Origin: Dyadobacter crusticola DSM 16708
GTDB taxonomy: Bacteria > Bacteroidota > Bacteroidia > Cytophagales > Spirosomataceae
Reading direction: 5' to 3'
Length of the DNA stretch: 64,000 nucleotides
NCBI RefSeq assembly: GCF_000701505.1
Contig: NZ_JNJB01000004.1
Span: 434,001 to 498,000 of the forward strand
Both the position numbers and the translations under genes were made by a program. Position 1 is the first letter of the stretch; each line of letters opens with the position of its first letter. The notes below the pieces were generated by a model, which was not told the origin of the DNA, did not search any database, and saw only the letters and a list, made by a program, of their open reading frames with translations. Below are positions 26,806 through 36,145 of this stretch, in pieces.

Positions 26806-28584
26806 CTACTTCGTGAATTGCTTAATCGCATTTCCCAACAGGGTGTAACCTTTTGCATTTGGGTGCAGGCCGTCGGTAAATAATGTTTCATCCGTTTTGG
26901 CGCTACTTGTTAACAACACCTTTCCGGGATCCATATAGCCCACATTTTCGGCTCCGGTTAATTGTGCAAGTTGTTCGTTCAATCTGGCAACGCGCATTTC
27001 CTGGTCTCTTCGAGGGTAAATGCCCAGCATGGTAATTTTTGCATTGGGCTGCTGGTATTTCAATGCTTTGATCAGCAGCTTCCAGCCTTCGACGATTTCC
27101 TCATCGGTGTTCAAATGCAGATTATTGGTCCCAATGTTAACAAAAATTCGTTTCGCGTCGAACCCAGATAGTTCACCGTGATAGATACGCCAGAGTACAT
27201 TCTCAATGCGGTCCCAGCCGTAGCCGAGATTACGTGAGTTCTTGCCGAAAGTGGCATTCCAGGACTCGTCGCCCACCGCGCGCGGACCTTTTGGCAAACC
27301 GCCCCAGAAATGTGTAATCGAATTACCAATCACAATAGTCTCCGGAGCCGATTTCTTGTTTAGATCGAGTATCTCACGATGCCTAACCTCCCAATCGTAA
27401 TTATTCAATTCGCGAAGTTGCGTAATTGGTTTCGTAGTGAAAGCCTCGCCGGTATACTCATGTAAAATGCTGCGCAAATGCTTCTCATAACCCTCCGCAT
27501 ACCGCATCATACCTAAGTCCGTCTGGTGCGTGCCGTCAACTGTTGTTTCAATGTCCTGATTGAAGTCCTTTTTGGGAATCAGGAAGATCTCCGTAATTCC
27601 TTCTGACTTCAACGTGGCGAAAGCGGCTTTCAAAATCACATTCACCTCTTCATAAAAATGCTTGCTTTCGGGGTTAATAGCCTCGTCGGTATATCCGGCA
27701 TGTTCGGCAAGTGCAATGGGCGTTCCCGGATGTTTTTGACGAATTGATCTAACAGTAGCCAATATCCTCTCTCGGATTTGCTCCGCCGTGATCGGCATTT
27801 TAGAATCCGGCCGGATCGTCAGGTTGGGTAAACAATCTAAAATGAAAATGTGCGCATCAATCTCGTTCACTAAATCCACTACTTCCTTTTCCAGCCGCCC
27901 ATTACCTGAAAACGCCAGGTTGATCAGCGGCCTGTCCATTTTCCGGCCGAGAATAGCAGTCCACGCCATACCAGGTCGTGAAGCGCAGGCACCCTGCGCT
28001 ATGGAAGTACCATAGACAACAATCGGTTTGTCAGGCCGCACGGGCAGCGGAACAAATGCCGCACCGTCCGGCACACCGATTTCCAGCCACTTCACATTAT
28101 TATAAAGCGGCAAAAACAGCCGGTACTCCCGTCCTTTTTGGTGGTAGCTATCGTTTGATTCCAGTCCCTTGAAAGTATACGTAATTGTATCACCGAATGC
28201 ATATTTCCCGGCGCACCATCGCGAAGCGCCGTCGCTGCTTACTGCATAAAGGTCTACGCCGCTCACTCCGGTGGCTGGCATGTGAGGCAATGCGTGTTTT
28301 CCGCCCACTGTATACCTCACCGTAATCTCAGACGAATTTGACCGGAACCTGAGCATTAACCCCGAGGATTGGTTTGACAGTCCCCAAACGGCTTCCCGCA
28401 CCTGCTTTTCAGCCTTCGCAGGTAATCTGTCATAAGGATTTTTCAGCTCTTTGGCTGGCCAGGCTTGTCCTTCAATCACCGGGAAAGGCGCACTTTGCGG
28501 GTTCCACCAGCTGGTTTTCAGATTTTGAGCTTGGAGGACGAAGCAATAGCAAACGAATGCAGGAATAAGGAATTTGATTTTCAT
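26806..28584 (-). CDS. Secreted protein with two SGNH hydrolase domains
   Basis: 592 residues from the ATG at 28584, chosen because MKIKFLIPAFVCYCFVLQAQ is a signal peptide; a longer frame starts at 28632. Residues about 20-180 are the N-terminal domain with GVDLYAVSSDG, known to precede GDSL_3-type lipases. The first SGNH domain has YGTSIAQG and a C-terminal DGTHQTDLG. The second, from about residue 400, has VIGNSITHFWGG, FVNIGTNN and DGLHPNAKGY. Both have nucleophile Ser, Gly/Asn and Asp-x-x-His, so both may be active. Likely an esterase on polysaccharide acyl groups. Its stop is 1 base from that of the convergent menA. Confidence 0.92.
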   Translation of the reverse strand: MKIKFLIPAFVCYCFVLQAQNLKTSWWNPQSAPFPVIEGQAWPAKELKNPYDRLPAKAEKQVREAVWGLSNQSSGLMLRFRSNSSEITVRYTVGGKHALPHMPATGVSGVDLYAVSSDGASRWCAGKYAFGDTITYTFKGLESNDSYHQKGREYRLFLPLYNNVKWLEIGVPDGAAFVPLPVRPDKPIVVYGTSIAQGACASRPGMAWTAILGRKMDRPLINLAFSGNGRLEKEVVDLVNEIDAHIFILDCLPNLTIRPDSKMPITAEQIRERILATVRSIRQKHPGTPIALAEHAGYTDEAINPESKHFYEEVNVILKAAFATLKSEGITEIFLIPKKDFNQDIETTVDGTHQTDLGMMRYAEGYEKHLRSILHEYTGEAFTTKPITQLRELNNYDWEVRHREILDLNKKSAPETIVIGNSITHFWGGLPKGPRAVGDESWNATFGKNSRNLGYGWDRIENVLWRIYHGELSGFDAKRIFVNIGTNNLHLNTDEEIVEGWKLLIKALKYQQPNAKITMLGIYPRRDQEMRVARLNEQLAQLTGAENVGYMDPGKVLLTSSAKTDETLFTDGLHPNAKGYTLLGNAIKQFTK

Positions 28585-28653
28585 AAAAGCAAAAATGGGT
28601 ACTTGTATTGCTACAAAGTACCCATTGTCCATTTTCTCTTATGTATCCGGCAA

Positions 28654-29103
28654 CTATTTCACAAGCACACCGTCGGCAATAAATGTAAGCTCCTCCTTTG
28701 GTTCGGTGATTTTGGCAATTTCCTCTTTGCTTTGTCCCGCGTCTTTCGCATAATGCTGTAAATGCTCGACAGGAACCATTTTCTTCTGAGCTTCTCCTTC
28801 AAAAACGACTGTTTTGCCCGCGATATCCTTAGGAACAAAGAATGCATAATCCTTGAACATCACCCGCATTGTCTCTCCATTGTCAAGCTTCACTTTCATC
28901 CAGCAACCTTTCACCTGACAAACCGATTCTACGGTGCCACTTACCTTAGCTTCCATCTCCGACTTGTCGCCCATTTTAGCCGGAAGCGCGGTTGCTTCTA
29001 CTGCTTTTTTATCGTTGATCTCTTTTCCAAAAGTGCTCGCAGTTTGTGCGTTTGCTACATAGCTGCTCACCGTGATGCATAGTAGTATGAATAGTTTTTT
29101 CAT
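28654..29103 (-). CDS. DUF4920 family secreted protein
   Basis: 149 residues with a signal peptide (KLFILLCITVSSYVANAQ). The conserved block VCQVKGCWMKVKLDNGETMRV holds a Cys pair and looks like a small OB-like beta barrel; it matches the DUF4920 family from memory. The protein is probably periplasmic, with the two cysteines possibly binding a metal or forming a disulfide. The upstream T9SS gene ends 76 bases away on the same strand. Function unknown. Confidence 0.87.
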   Translation of the reverse strand: MKKLFILLCITVSSYVANAQTASTFGKEINDKKAVEATALPAKMGDKSEMEAKVSGTVESVCQVKGCWMKVKLDNGETMRVMFKDYAFFVPKDIAGKTVVFEGEAQKKMVPVEHLQHYAKDAGQSKEEIAKITEPKEELTFIADGVLVK

Positions 29104-29179
29104 TTTGATAAAAATTAATGGATCAAATAATTACCTGATTTCAAATGTACTGTAAGTTATTCTCAATGTACAAATCCGT

Positions 29180-32100
29180 TTATTCTATGACTTCCACCCA
29201 ACCTTTACAATGATTTCCCTGCGGCGTATCGACTACATAAAAGTAAGTTCCATTGGCAATTCCCTTGCCCCAGTCATTCTTATAGTCCGCGGCTTTGAAC
29301 ACTGATTTACCCCACCGATTGAAAACTTCCAGTGAAGCCGGTGACACTGGCACAATGAAAGAATCATTTTTCCCGTCCCCATTCGGAGTAATTACATTGC
29401 TTAACGTGAATGGAGGCGAAGCTTTCACCGTTCGGGAAACCGAAAGCGGGCAGCCAGCTGCATTATAGGAGGTTAACACAACCGTATATTCCCCCGGGGT
29501 TTCATATTGGTATTCTCCCACATTCTCCTCATTGACTGTATTCCCAAAGCCCAGGTTCCATTCGTAACGCGCTGCGTTCCGGGTTTTGTTGGATAGTGAA
29601 TAGCTGAAAGGTTCATTACAACCACCGCCTGATGTGATAATCTCAAAATCGGGTGCATGTGCTTTATCAACTTTCACGGTGATTTCACGAACAGGTCTGC
29701 AACCGTCGGAATAAATACCTTCCACAATGTAAGTTGTCGTTTCGTCGGGCTTCACGGTAACCGTTTTTCCGATCGTCTCGGGAAGTCCCTTTACAGGTAA
29801 CCAGCGGTACTGAGTTGCTTCACCGGATACAGTAAGTACCACGCTCGCGCCCTGGCAAGCTTCCGTATCTGCCATTTCAACAAAGTCATTTTTCTTTTCC
29901 ACGGAAACCTTTACTTTCTCGTTAACCTTACAACCACTTGCATTGCTGATCTCTACATTATACTCGGTAGTTTCTTTAACGATTGCAGTAGGATTTGCAA
30001 TGGAGGCATTACTCAGCCCGGCAGCTGGCGACCATTTGTACTGCGTGCCGCCCTGCGCAAGTAATTGCACCGAAGAGTTTTCACAAACAGCAGTATCCGC
30101 AGTTACTTTCGCATTGAGCGTTTCGACTATAATCGTTTTCTCTGCCACATCCATTCGCTTGCAGCTTAGCCGGTTGTACGCTTTCAGTGTGACTTTGTAT
30201 TCGCCTGGTTTTGTGAAAACATACTCAGCCTGATCATCCTCCCGCGAAATTGTGCTCCCGCTCACTTCCCAGATATAATCAATGCCGCCCTCACTGGTGT
30301 TGATGAAAGACAATGAAAGTGGCGCGCATCCACGCAGTACATTCTTGGAACTGCCGGAATACACATCAAAGTCAGCCTTTAAACGGTCTATATCAATTTT
30401 AAATGCGGCATTGTTACAATTGTTGCTGTTGTTCGTTTCAGACCAGGCTTGCGGTGTGACCGGAAAATTGCTGCCGCCACACGCGCAGGTGGCGTGATAG
30501 ATGGTGCCATTTTTGTCAAATCGACTGGTACCTCCGTCGACGTGGTCACCCTGAGCGTTCGTATTTGTGCTCTGGCTTCCGAAGTAAGTGGCATATAGCA
30601 GCGACTTCGCGCCTTGTTCCAGAATGGCAATGTAGAAATTATGTCCATTGGTGCCAGGCTGTATAGCATCTTCTGTAACCGGAAGTCCCACGGTACTGCT
30701 CAGTGGATTGTTGTTAGTGCCGCTATTTACATTCCCGCCCCAACCTGCAATGTAAATATTGCCGCATTCACTCACCAGAAATGCAGTTGGCGAAATATCA
30801 GGTGCGCCTCTGCCCGAGCCGATCACAGTGGAAAAGTTGCTTTTGGAGAGTGTTGCATCCAGCGAATGGATAAACTGCCCGCTTTTCGCATTGTTATAAA
30901 GACCCGCACTAACCGGATATTCTCCCATTGTAAGCCCGTAAACGAAAACATTACCGCCCGGATCTGTATCAAGCAGGTAAGCACCATCTTCTTTGTCGGT
31001 ACCGAGGTATGTGATGTTTAACAGCTTATCTGCATTGTACCGCGCCACAAAACCATCTTCGGTACCTTTCAGCGCTTTTTGAAAAGAAATGGAGCTGGTT
31101 GTAAGCTGCGTACTTTTGGTGAAGCCGGTAACATAAATATCTCCATTCGGGAGCGACTTCAATGCATGCGCCGCATCTTCCTTTTCACCACCCAGGTAAG
31201 TACTCCATAAAAGGGTACTGAGTACAGGATCCAATTTTGACACAATTCCATCCTGAGCTCCATTGAGGCGGTTTTGTACTGGATTCTTCAATGGAAAATT
31301 GGCTGATCCGGTTGATGTAACAACCAGCACATTGTCACTCTGGTCAACCACGATTTCACCGCGGAATGCGTCACCATAATTTCTGATCGTAAATCCCGCG
31401 CTGTTGCTCACACCATCATTGCCACTGCCTCCCAGGTAAGTCGATGCGGCGAGCTGTTTTCCGTCTGAACTGAGTTTGGAAATGAAAATGTCCGTTCCAT
31501 TCTCCATGTCCAGTCCGGATATCGGGATACTCGGTGTACCGCCGCCAAATGTCCCCTGAAATGCATTACTGCGCGTCGGGAAGTTCTTCGAAGAGGTTGT
31601 CCCTAGAATTAACAGTTCCTTTTTTGAATTAACAATCAAACTGTTGGGTACCTCAGTAGCAGCGCCACCCAGGAACGTTGCAAAAACAAGATTGCTTCCA
31701 TCCGGCGTGAATTTGAGGATGGAAACATCGACCATGCCTTCAAACTTGGTCTGGAATGCGCCAACCGTCGCCGGAAAGTTCGCTCCGAAAGCTGTGCCGC
31801 CCGAGTACAGGTTCCCTTCTGCATCATAGGTGGCAGTGTGGCCCCAATTGTCAGAAACAGAACCGGAAAAGGTTGAGAAAATAAGCTCCGGATCTATCGT
31901 AAGCGGCGATTTTTTATCAAAACCATTTGGAAGAACAAACTCCGCAGTACTTCCCGAAAGCCGGAATGCAGAAGGCACTTCTACGGCTTTGTTACCGACT
32001 GTCTGAAATGAATAAGGCGCTGCTTCCCTGAATTGCCCGACGGAAGTTTTGATCAGAATCTGTTTATCATCATTAAGTGTAACTTGCTGTGCTCCATTAT

Positions 32101-32638
32101 ATTTCAGCCTGATCTGGGACGGATCGGCATTGGGTTTTACAACAAACTCATATTTCAATTTCAAACGGTGGAGATATACACGCAGGTCAATGCCCGGATA
32201 GATATCTTGATATAAAACCTCTTCAAACCCGCGGACACCACCGGCCCATTTACTTTCATCTTTCCCTAAAAAGTAGCTGAACTGCGTTTTGACCACGCTT
32301 TTCGGGGTGTGTTTTACCTGATTGCTTGCATTCTCAAACAAAACTTCGACCCCGTGAGCCGGTATCATAGCAGGATTGAGCGCATTTTCTTTCGTTATAG
32401 GAGAATGTACATGCGCTTTACCATGCTGGTTGGCCACTTTGGAAGCATCGTACAACACATACACCATTGATTGGCTTTTCAGAAACAGGAAACCGCCTGG
32501 GATCTCTGCCCGAAAGAGGATATCAGGCGCCCATTGACCGCGGTTTTCGATGAAGTACATTCCGCCTGCCAGCGATTTTCCAGCCACAAGGACAAGGATC
32601 GATAGCAGTACCAGGATCAGCCGTAGAGTTTTGTGCAT
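29180..32638 (-). CDS. Large T9SS-exported surface protein with SBBP repeats, PKD domain and gliding-type C-terminus
   Basis: 1152 residues with a signal peptide. Residues about 30-250 are a DUF7948-type domain (YFIENRGQWAPDILF). About 255-770 hold SBBP-type beta-propeller repeats with recurring YLGG, GNVFVYGLT and DGFVARYN patterns. Then come a PKD domain (PGEYKVTLKAYN), several Ig-like strands with CxNSSVQL, and a second PKD-like domain. The last 85 residues (VITPNGDGKNDSF, then FNRWGKSVF) are the gliding motility-associated type B sorting domain, read by the type IX secretion system. It should sit on the cell surface or be released, as an adhesin or scaffold. The domain order is seen; the role is inferred. 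Confidence 0.93.
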   Translation of the reverse strand: MHKTLRLILVLLSILVLVAGKSLAGGMYFIENRGQWAPDILFRAEIPGGFLFLKSQSMVYVLYDASKVANQHGKAHVHSPITKENALNPAMIPAHGVEVLFENASNQVKHTPKSVVKTQFSYFLGKDESKWAGGVRGFEEVLYQDIYPGIDLRVYLHRLKLKYEFVVKPNADPSQIRLKYNGAQQVTLNDDKQILIKTSVGQFREAAPYSFQTVGNKAVEVPSAFRLSGSTAEFVLPNGFDKKSPLTIDPELIFSTFSGSVSDNWGHTATYDAEGNLYSGGTAFGANFPATVGAFQTKFEGMVDVSILKFTPDGSNLVFATFLGGAATEVPNSLIVNSKKELLILGTTSSKNFPTRSNAFQGTFGGGTPSIPISGLDMENGTDIFISKLSSDGKQLAASTYLGGSGNDGVSNSAGFTIRNYGDAFRGEIVVDQSDNVLVVTSTGSANFPLKNPVQNRLNGAQDGIVSKLDPVLSTLLWSTYLGGEKEDAAHALKSLPNGDIYVTGFTKSTQLTTSSISFQKALKGTEDGFVARYNADKLLNITYLGTDKEDGAYLLDTDPGGNVFVYGLTMGEYPVSAGLYNNAKSGQFIHSLDATLSKSNFSTVIGSGRGAPDISPTAFLVSECGNIYIAGWGGNVNSGTNNNPLSSTVGLPVTEDAIQPGTNGHNFYIAILEQGAKSLLYATYFGSQSTNTNAQGDHVDGGTSRFDKNGTIYHATCACGGSNFPVTPQAWSETNNSNNCNNAAFKIDIDRLKADFDVYSGSSKNVLRGCAPLSLSFINTSEGGIDYIWEVSGSTISREDDQAEYVFTKPGEYKVTLKAYNRLSCKRMDVAEKTIIVETLNAKVTADTAVCENSSVQLLAQGGTQYKWSPAAGLSNASIANPTAIVKETTEYNVEISNASGCKVNEKVKVSVEKKNDFVEMADTEACQGASVVLTVSGEATQYRWLPVKGLPETIGKTVTVKPDETTTYIVEGIYSDGCRPVREITVKVDKAHAPDFEIITSGGGCNEPFSYSLSNKTRNAARYEWNLGFGNTVNEENVGEYQYETPGEYTVVLTSYNAAGCPLSVSRTVKASPPFTLSNVITPNGDGKNDSFIVPVSPASLEVFNRWGKSVFKAADYKNDWGKGIANGTYFYVVDTPQGNHCKGWVEVIE

Positions 32639-32656
32639 AGAAAAAGTGCTCGTGTC

Positions 32657-33277
32657 CTATTTGAACGCAGAAACCGAGATGATATTTTCGCAAAATTCAT
32701 ATTCCTGTTTCACATTGGAACCTAGTAAAACAAGCTGGTTCTGAGTATATTTGGTAACATGATCGAGGTACCATTGAATGCCCGTCACGTCCAGATTCGT
32801 GGTAGGTTCATCCAGGAAAATGATGGGTACGTCGGACAAAAATGCCAGTCCAAGCTTAACGCGCTGTTTCATCCCCGACGAAAAATGCCGGAGCACTTTG
32901 CCGCTTGCGTGCGACAGCTGGATGATCTCTTCAAAATCCTGCACGGACAGCCCATTTTTCAGCGGCTTAAACTTAATGTGGAACTGCACAAGCTCCCGCA
33001 ACGTGAATTCCTCGATCAGTTCCAGGTAAGGTGCAGCGAGTACCAGGTGTTTATACCAAAGGTCGGTTTCAACTGGTTTCCCTGCATTGTCGGTGTAAGT
33101 AACAGTACCTTCCGATGCGGGCACCATTCCTGTCAGCAGTTGAAGCAGCGTAGATTTACCACTCCCGTTCGGACCAACGAATGTGTACATCTGTCCATCC
33201 GAAAGTTCAAATGTAGCTTTTCGGATGATCCATTCCTTTACAAACTTTTTACCCAGATTCTCAACAGATATCCGCAC
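32657..33277 (-). CDS. ABC transporter ATP-binding protein with unusual Q- and H-loops
   Basis: 206 residues, a single nucleotide-binding domain. Walker A is GPNGSGKSTLL, the signature FSSGMKQRVKLG and Walker B PIIFLDEPTTNLD with the catalytic Glu. The Q-loop region reads VLAAPYLEL without Gln, and where the switch His is expected the sequence is LLGSNVKQEY. No permease or second subunit gene adjoins it, so its partner is elsewhere or absent. It lies between the T9SS protein (18 bases from its start) and the CNNM-type protein on the same strand. ATP binding looks intact; the hydrolysis rate may differ from normal transporters. Confidence 0.9.
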   Translation of the reverse strand: MRISVENLGKKFVKEWIIRKATFELSDGQMYTFVGPNGSGKSTLLQLLTGMVPASEGTVTYTDNAGKPVETDLWYKHLVLAAPYLELIEEFTLRELVQFHIKFKPLKNGLSVQDFEEIIQLSHASGKVLRHFSSGMKQRVKLGLAFLSDVPIIFLDEPTTNLDVTGIQWYLDHVTKYTQNQLVLLGSNVKQEYEFCENIISVSAFK

Positions 33278-33337
33278 AATTGAAGTATTCGGCTTTATTT
33301 GAAATTATTTTGAAGAAAAATGCGCTGCCGCGCTGAA

Positions 33338-34543
33338 TCAGGCTTTGTCTCCTTTTTTATGTTTCTCCTCTATTGTGAGCTTCACCAGCTCAATGCGGGT
33401 ATCCTGCATTGAAACGACCTGAAAGGAATATGGAGGGATACTTACGGTTTCATTTACATCGGGCAAGTCGCCGTAGTAGTGGATTACCATTCCGGCCAAA
33501 GTATCATAATCGCCCTCCGGAAGCTCCCAACCATACTTCTCATTGAGGTAATCGAGCTCGTGGCGCGCGCTCAGAATGTAGCTGTCGTCGTCCAGCTGTC
33601 GCTCAGTCCAATCCTCCGTCGTATCATATTCATCCTGTATTTCCCCAAATATCTGCTCGACTACATCCTCGACGCTGATCAGTCCGGAAGTACCGCCAAA
33701 CTCGTCCACCACGAGCGCAAGGCTCCTTCTCTCTTCCAGAAAACGGAGCATCAGGTCGCGCGCGGGCATTGCTTCCGGCACGATCATGATCGGCGTAATG
33801 ATGTTGCTGATCTCCTTTGGTTTTTTAAAAAGCGCCAGCGCGTGGCAGTAGCCCAGCACTTCGTCAACTGATTCTTTATGGACTATTATCTTGGAATGGC
33901 CGCTGGTCAGGAATGCAGTCCGGAGATCTTCAATGGTTGCATTCACGTTCACCGCGGAAATTTCCGTCCGCGGTATCATACAGTCCCTGATCCGCAGGTC
34001 CTTGAAATCCAATGCATTGATAAACATCCTTTCTTCAATGCTGTGATCGTCAAAATCAGGATCATCGGCTGAAACGATATCGTCGCGCAGGGACGCATTC
34101 AGGATATTTTCTTTTACAAATGGCTCAACAAGCCAGTATAACGGCGTCATCAGCCACTCACCGAAGCGAACCGGAAACGCAGAAAGGTCAAGCACCTTGG
34201 GAAAGCTTCTGCCTACTTTGACCCAGGTAGTATAGCAAAGCATCCAGACAGAGACCAGCGCTGCAAAGAGCCCGGCAACAAGCAAGACTTCCTGCCAGCC
34301 CGCGTGCAATACGAGGTATGGATAAATGGTAATTACGGCTGCAAAACACCCCAGCGCAACCGTCAACAGGCGGATCATACGCAATATCCGCCGCCAGTAA
34401 AGTGTCTGTATTACCTGTTCGGTTTTTTCGTGACGAAAAGAATAACGGTCAATGGAGATATCGAGCAACACCGACCTTACGGCACCGAAGTAACCTGCCA
34501 GGATGAAAGAGATAACCGTAAATGCCAGTGCAACTGTGTTCAT
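33338..34543 (-). CDS. CNNM/CBS-domain membrane protein (hemolysin C/CorC-like)
   Basis: 401 residues. An N-terminal DUF21/CNNM-type membrane domain of about 180 residues with four hydrophobic segments is followed by a CBS pair (DCMIPRTEISAV, then SGHSKIIVHKE and ALVVDEFGGTSGLISVEDVVEQIFGEI) and a C-terminal CorC/HlyC domain. The family is linked to Mg2+/Co2+ efflux or homeostasis; hemolysin activity is a historical name. Its start overlaps the small membrane protein upstream by 4 bases (34540-34543), so the two are translated together. Confidence 0.92.
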   Translation of the reverse strand: MNTVALAFTVISFILAGYFGAVRSVLLDISIDRYSFRHEKTEQVIQTLYWRRILRMIRLLTVALGCFAAVITIYPYLVLHAGWQEVLLVAGLFAALVSVWMLCYTTWVKVGRSFPKVLDLSAFPVRFGEWLMTPLYWLVEPFVKENILNASLRDDIVSADDPDFDDHSIEERMFINALDFKDLRIRDCMIPRTEISAVNVNATIEDLRTAFLTSGHSKIIVHKESVDEVLGYCHALALFKKPKEISNIITPIMIVPEAMPARDLMLRFLEERRSLALVVDEFGGTSGLISVEDVVEQIFGEIQDEYDTTEDWTERQLDDDSYILSARHELDYLNEKYGWELPEGDYDTLAGMVIHYYGDLPDVNETVSIPPYSFQVVSMQDTRIELVKLTIEEKHKKGDKA

Positions 34544-34776
34544 TTTTTTGCGGTTGTACGCGGTTTAGCCTTGGGGGCGGGAGTTTCAATTTTTTCCGGC
34601 TTGCTGGCAGCAGCAGCCTTCAATCTGCTGAACTGAAAAACAAGGAAACAGATAATGCTCAGGAGTAAAAGCCAGTAGCTATCAAATAATCCTGCCCGGC
34701 GAAATTCCAATACCCACACGACCAAAAACCCGAGCGCGAGTGCCAAAAGTATGGTTCTGGAAAGTTTTGAATTCAT
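34540..34776 (-). CDS. Small two-segment membrane protein upstream of the CNNM gene
   Basis: 78 residues. Two hydrophobic segments, about 9-25 and 34-50, are followed by an Ala/Lys/Pro-rich cytoplasmic tail (AAAASKPEKIETPAPKAK). I do not recognise a family. The 4-base ATGA-type overlap with the CNNM gene suggests translational coupling and perhaps a physical partnership in metal homeostasis. Coding is supported by the overlap and the membrane composition. Confidence 0.72.
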   Translation of the reverse strand: MNSKLSRTILLALALGFLVVWVLEFRRAGLFDSYWLLLLSIICFLVFQFSRLKAAAASKPEKIETPAPKAKPRTTAKK

Positions 34777-35006
34777 TTAGAAAAGAAGAAATTAGGGATC
34801 AGGCAACTGCTACCATCACCAGATTCAAAGATACACAGATTGTGCCAAAACGGTTGTAAGTTGATAAATGTTCGTTTTAAGGCAGAATAAACCTCTTGAT
34901 TCTCCTCCATTTTCTCTAAAATGGCTAACTTGCAAGCCTTGCCACCCAGTTCATTTTTAATATCTGGATAGCCTAATCATTTCTTGAAAAAATATCAAAA
35001 GTTACT

Positions 35007-36086
35007 ATGAGCGAAACCACAAAACGCTTTGCACCCGGTGTAGTTACCGGAGACGGAGTTAGCGCAATCTTCCGTCATGCCAATGAAAACAATTACGCCC
35101 TGCCTGCAGTTAACGTAGTAGGTACCAACTCGGTGAATGCTGTTTTAGAAACTGCGAAGTCAGTAAACAGCCCGGTAATTGTTCAGTTTTCAAACGGTGG
35201 TGCAATATTCTACGCAGGAAAGAGCCTTTCCAATACCAACCAGCAGGCTGCAATCGCCGGCGGTGTTTCAGGTGCGATGCACGTTCACCAGATGGCCGAG
35301 CTATACGGCGTTCCTGTGATCCTGCACACCGATCACTGCGCGAAGAAATTGCTTCCCTGGATTGACGGATTGCTGGATGCCGGCGAACGTTATTTCGACC
35401 AGTACGGAAAGCCACTTTACAGCTCCCACATGCTGGATTTGTCGGAAGAATCGCTTGAAGAGAACATCGAAACATGCGCGAAATATTTCGAGCGTATGGC
35501 GAAAATAGGCATGACACTTGAAATCGAGCTTGGTGTAACCGGTGGCGAGGAAGATGGTGTGGATAACAGCGATGTGGACAGCTCTAAACTGTACACGCAG
35601 CCTGAGGAAGTTGCTTTCGCTTACGAAGAGCTTTCTAAAATTTCACCAAACTTCACGATTGCAGCTGCATTCGGAAACGTTCACGGTGTTTACAAGCCAG
35701 GTAATGTGAAGTTGGAGCCGAAAATCCTTCGCAATTCACAAAACTACATTCAGGAGAAATTCGGTACAGCCGAGCTGCCGGTTAACTTCGTATTCCACGG
35801 AGGATCAGGCTCGTCACGCGAAGAAATCCGCGAAGCGATCGAGTACGGCGCGATCAAAATGAATATCGATACCGATATGCAATGGTCAACCTGGGAAGGT
35901 GTTTTGAAATATTACAAAGAAAACGAAGGTTTCCTGCAAACACAATTGGGTAACCCGAATGGTCCTGATTCTCCAAACAAAAAATACTACGATCCACGCG
36001 TGTGGCTTCGCAAAGGAGAAGAAAGCATGATCGCCCGCCTTAAAGTTGCATTCGAAGATTTGAACTGCATTAATCAGCTGGGATAA
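35007..36086 (+). CDS. fbaA: Class II fructose-bisphosphate aldolase
   Basis: 359 residues, long (FbaA-type) class II aldolase. It splits fructose-1,6-bisphosphate to the two triose phosphates and works in both directions. The zinc ligand His and proton-donor Asp are in ILHTDHCAKK, the class II signature LEIELGVTGGEEDGVDNS is complete, and VFHGGSGS binds the phosphate. It stands alone with a strong terminator behind it. In the 230-base gap upstream I see no clear promoter box. Confidence 0.96.
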   Translation: MSETTKRFAPGVVTGDGVSAIFRHANENNYALPAVNVVGTNSVNAVLETAKSVNSPVIVQFSNGGAIFYAGKSLSNTNQQAAIAGGVSGAMHVHQMAELYGVPVILHTDHCAKKLLPWIDGLLDAGERYFDQYGKPLYSSHMLDLSEESLEENIETCAKYFERMAKIGMTLEIELGVTGGEEDGVDNSDVDSSKLYTQPEEVAFAYEELSKISPNFTIAAAFGNVHGVYKPGNVKLEPKILRNSQNYIQEKFGTAELPVNFVFHGGSGSSREEIREAIEYGAIKMNIDTDMQWSTWEGVLKYYKENEGFLQTQLGNPNGPDSPNKKYYDPRVWLRKGEESMIARLKVAFEDLNCINQLG

Positions 36087-36107
36087 CAGCAAATTAAAGT
36101 TTAGCTT

Positions 36108-36141
36108 AAAAAAGAGCAGGTCTGACGATCTGCTCTTTTTT
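36108..36141 (+). terminator. Terminator of fbaA
   Basis: AAAAAAGAGCAG (36108-36119) pairs with CTGCTCTTTTTT (36130-36141) around a 10-base loop. The A and T flanks make it usable from both sides, so it may also serve the convergent HxlR gene. Confidence 0.88.
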
Positions 36142-36145
36142 CGTA

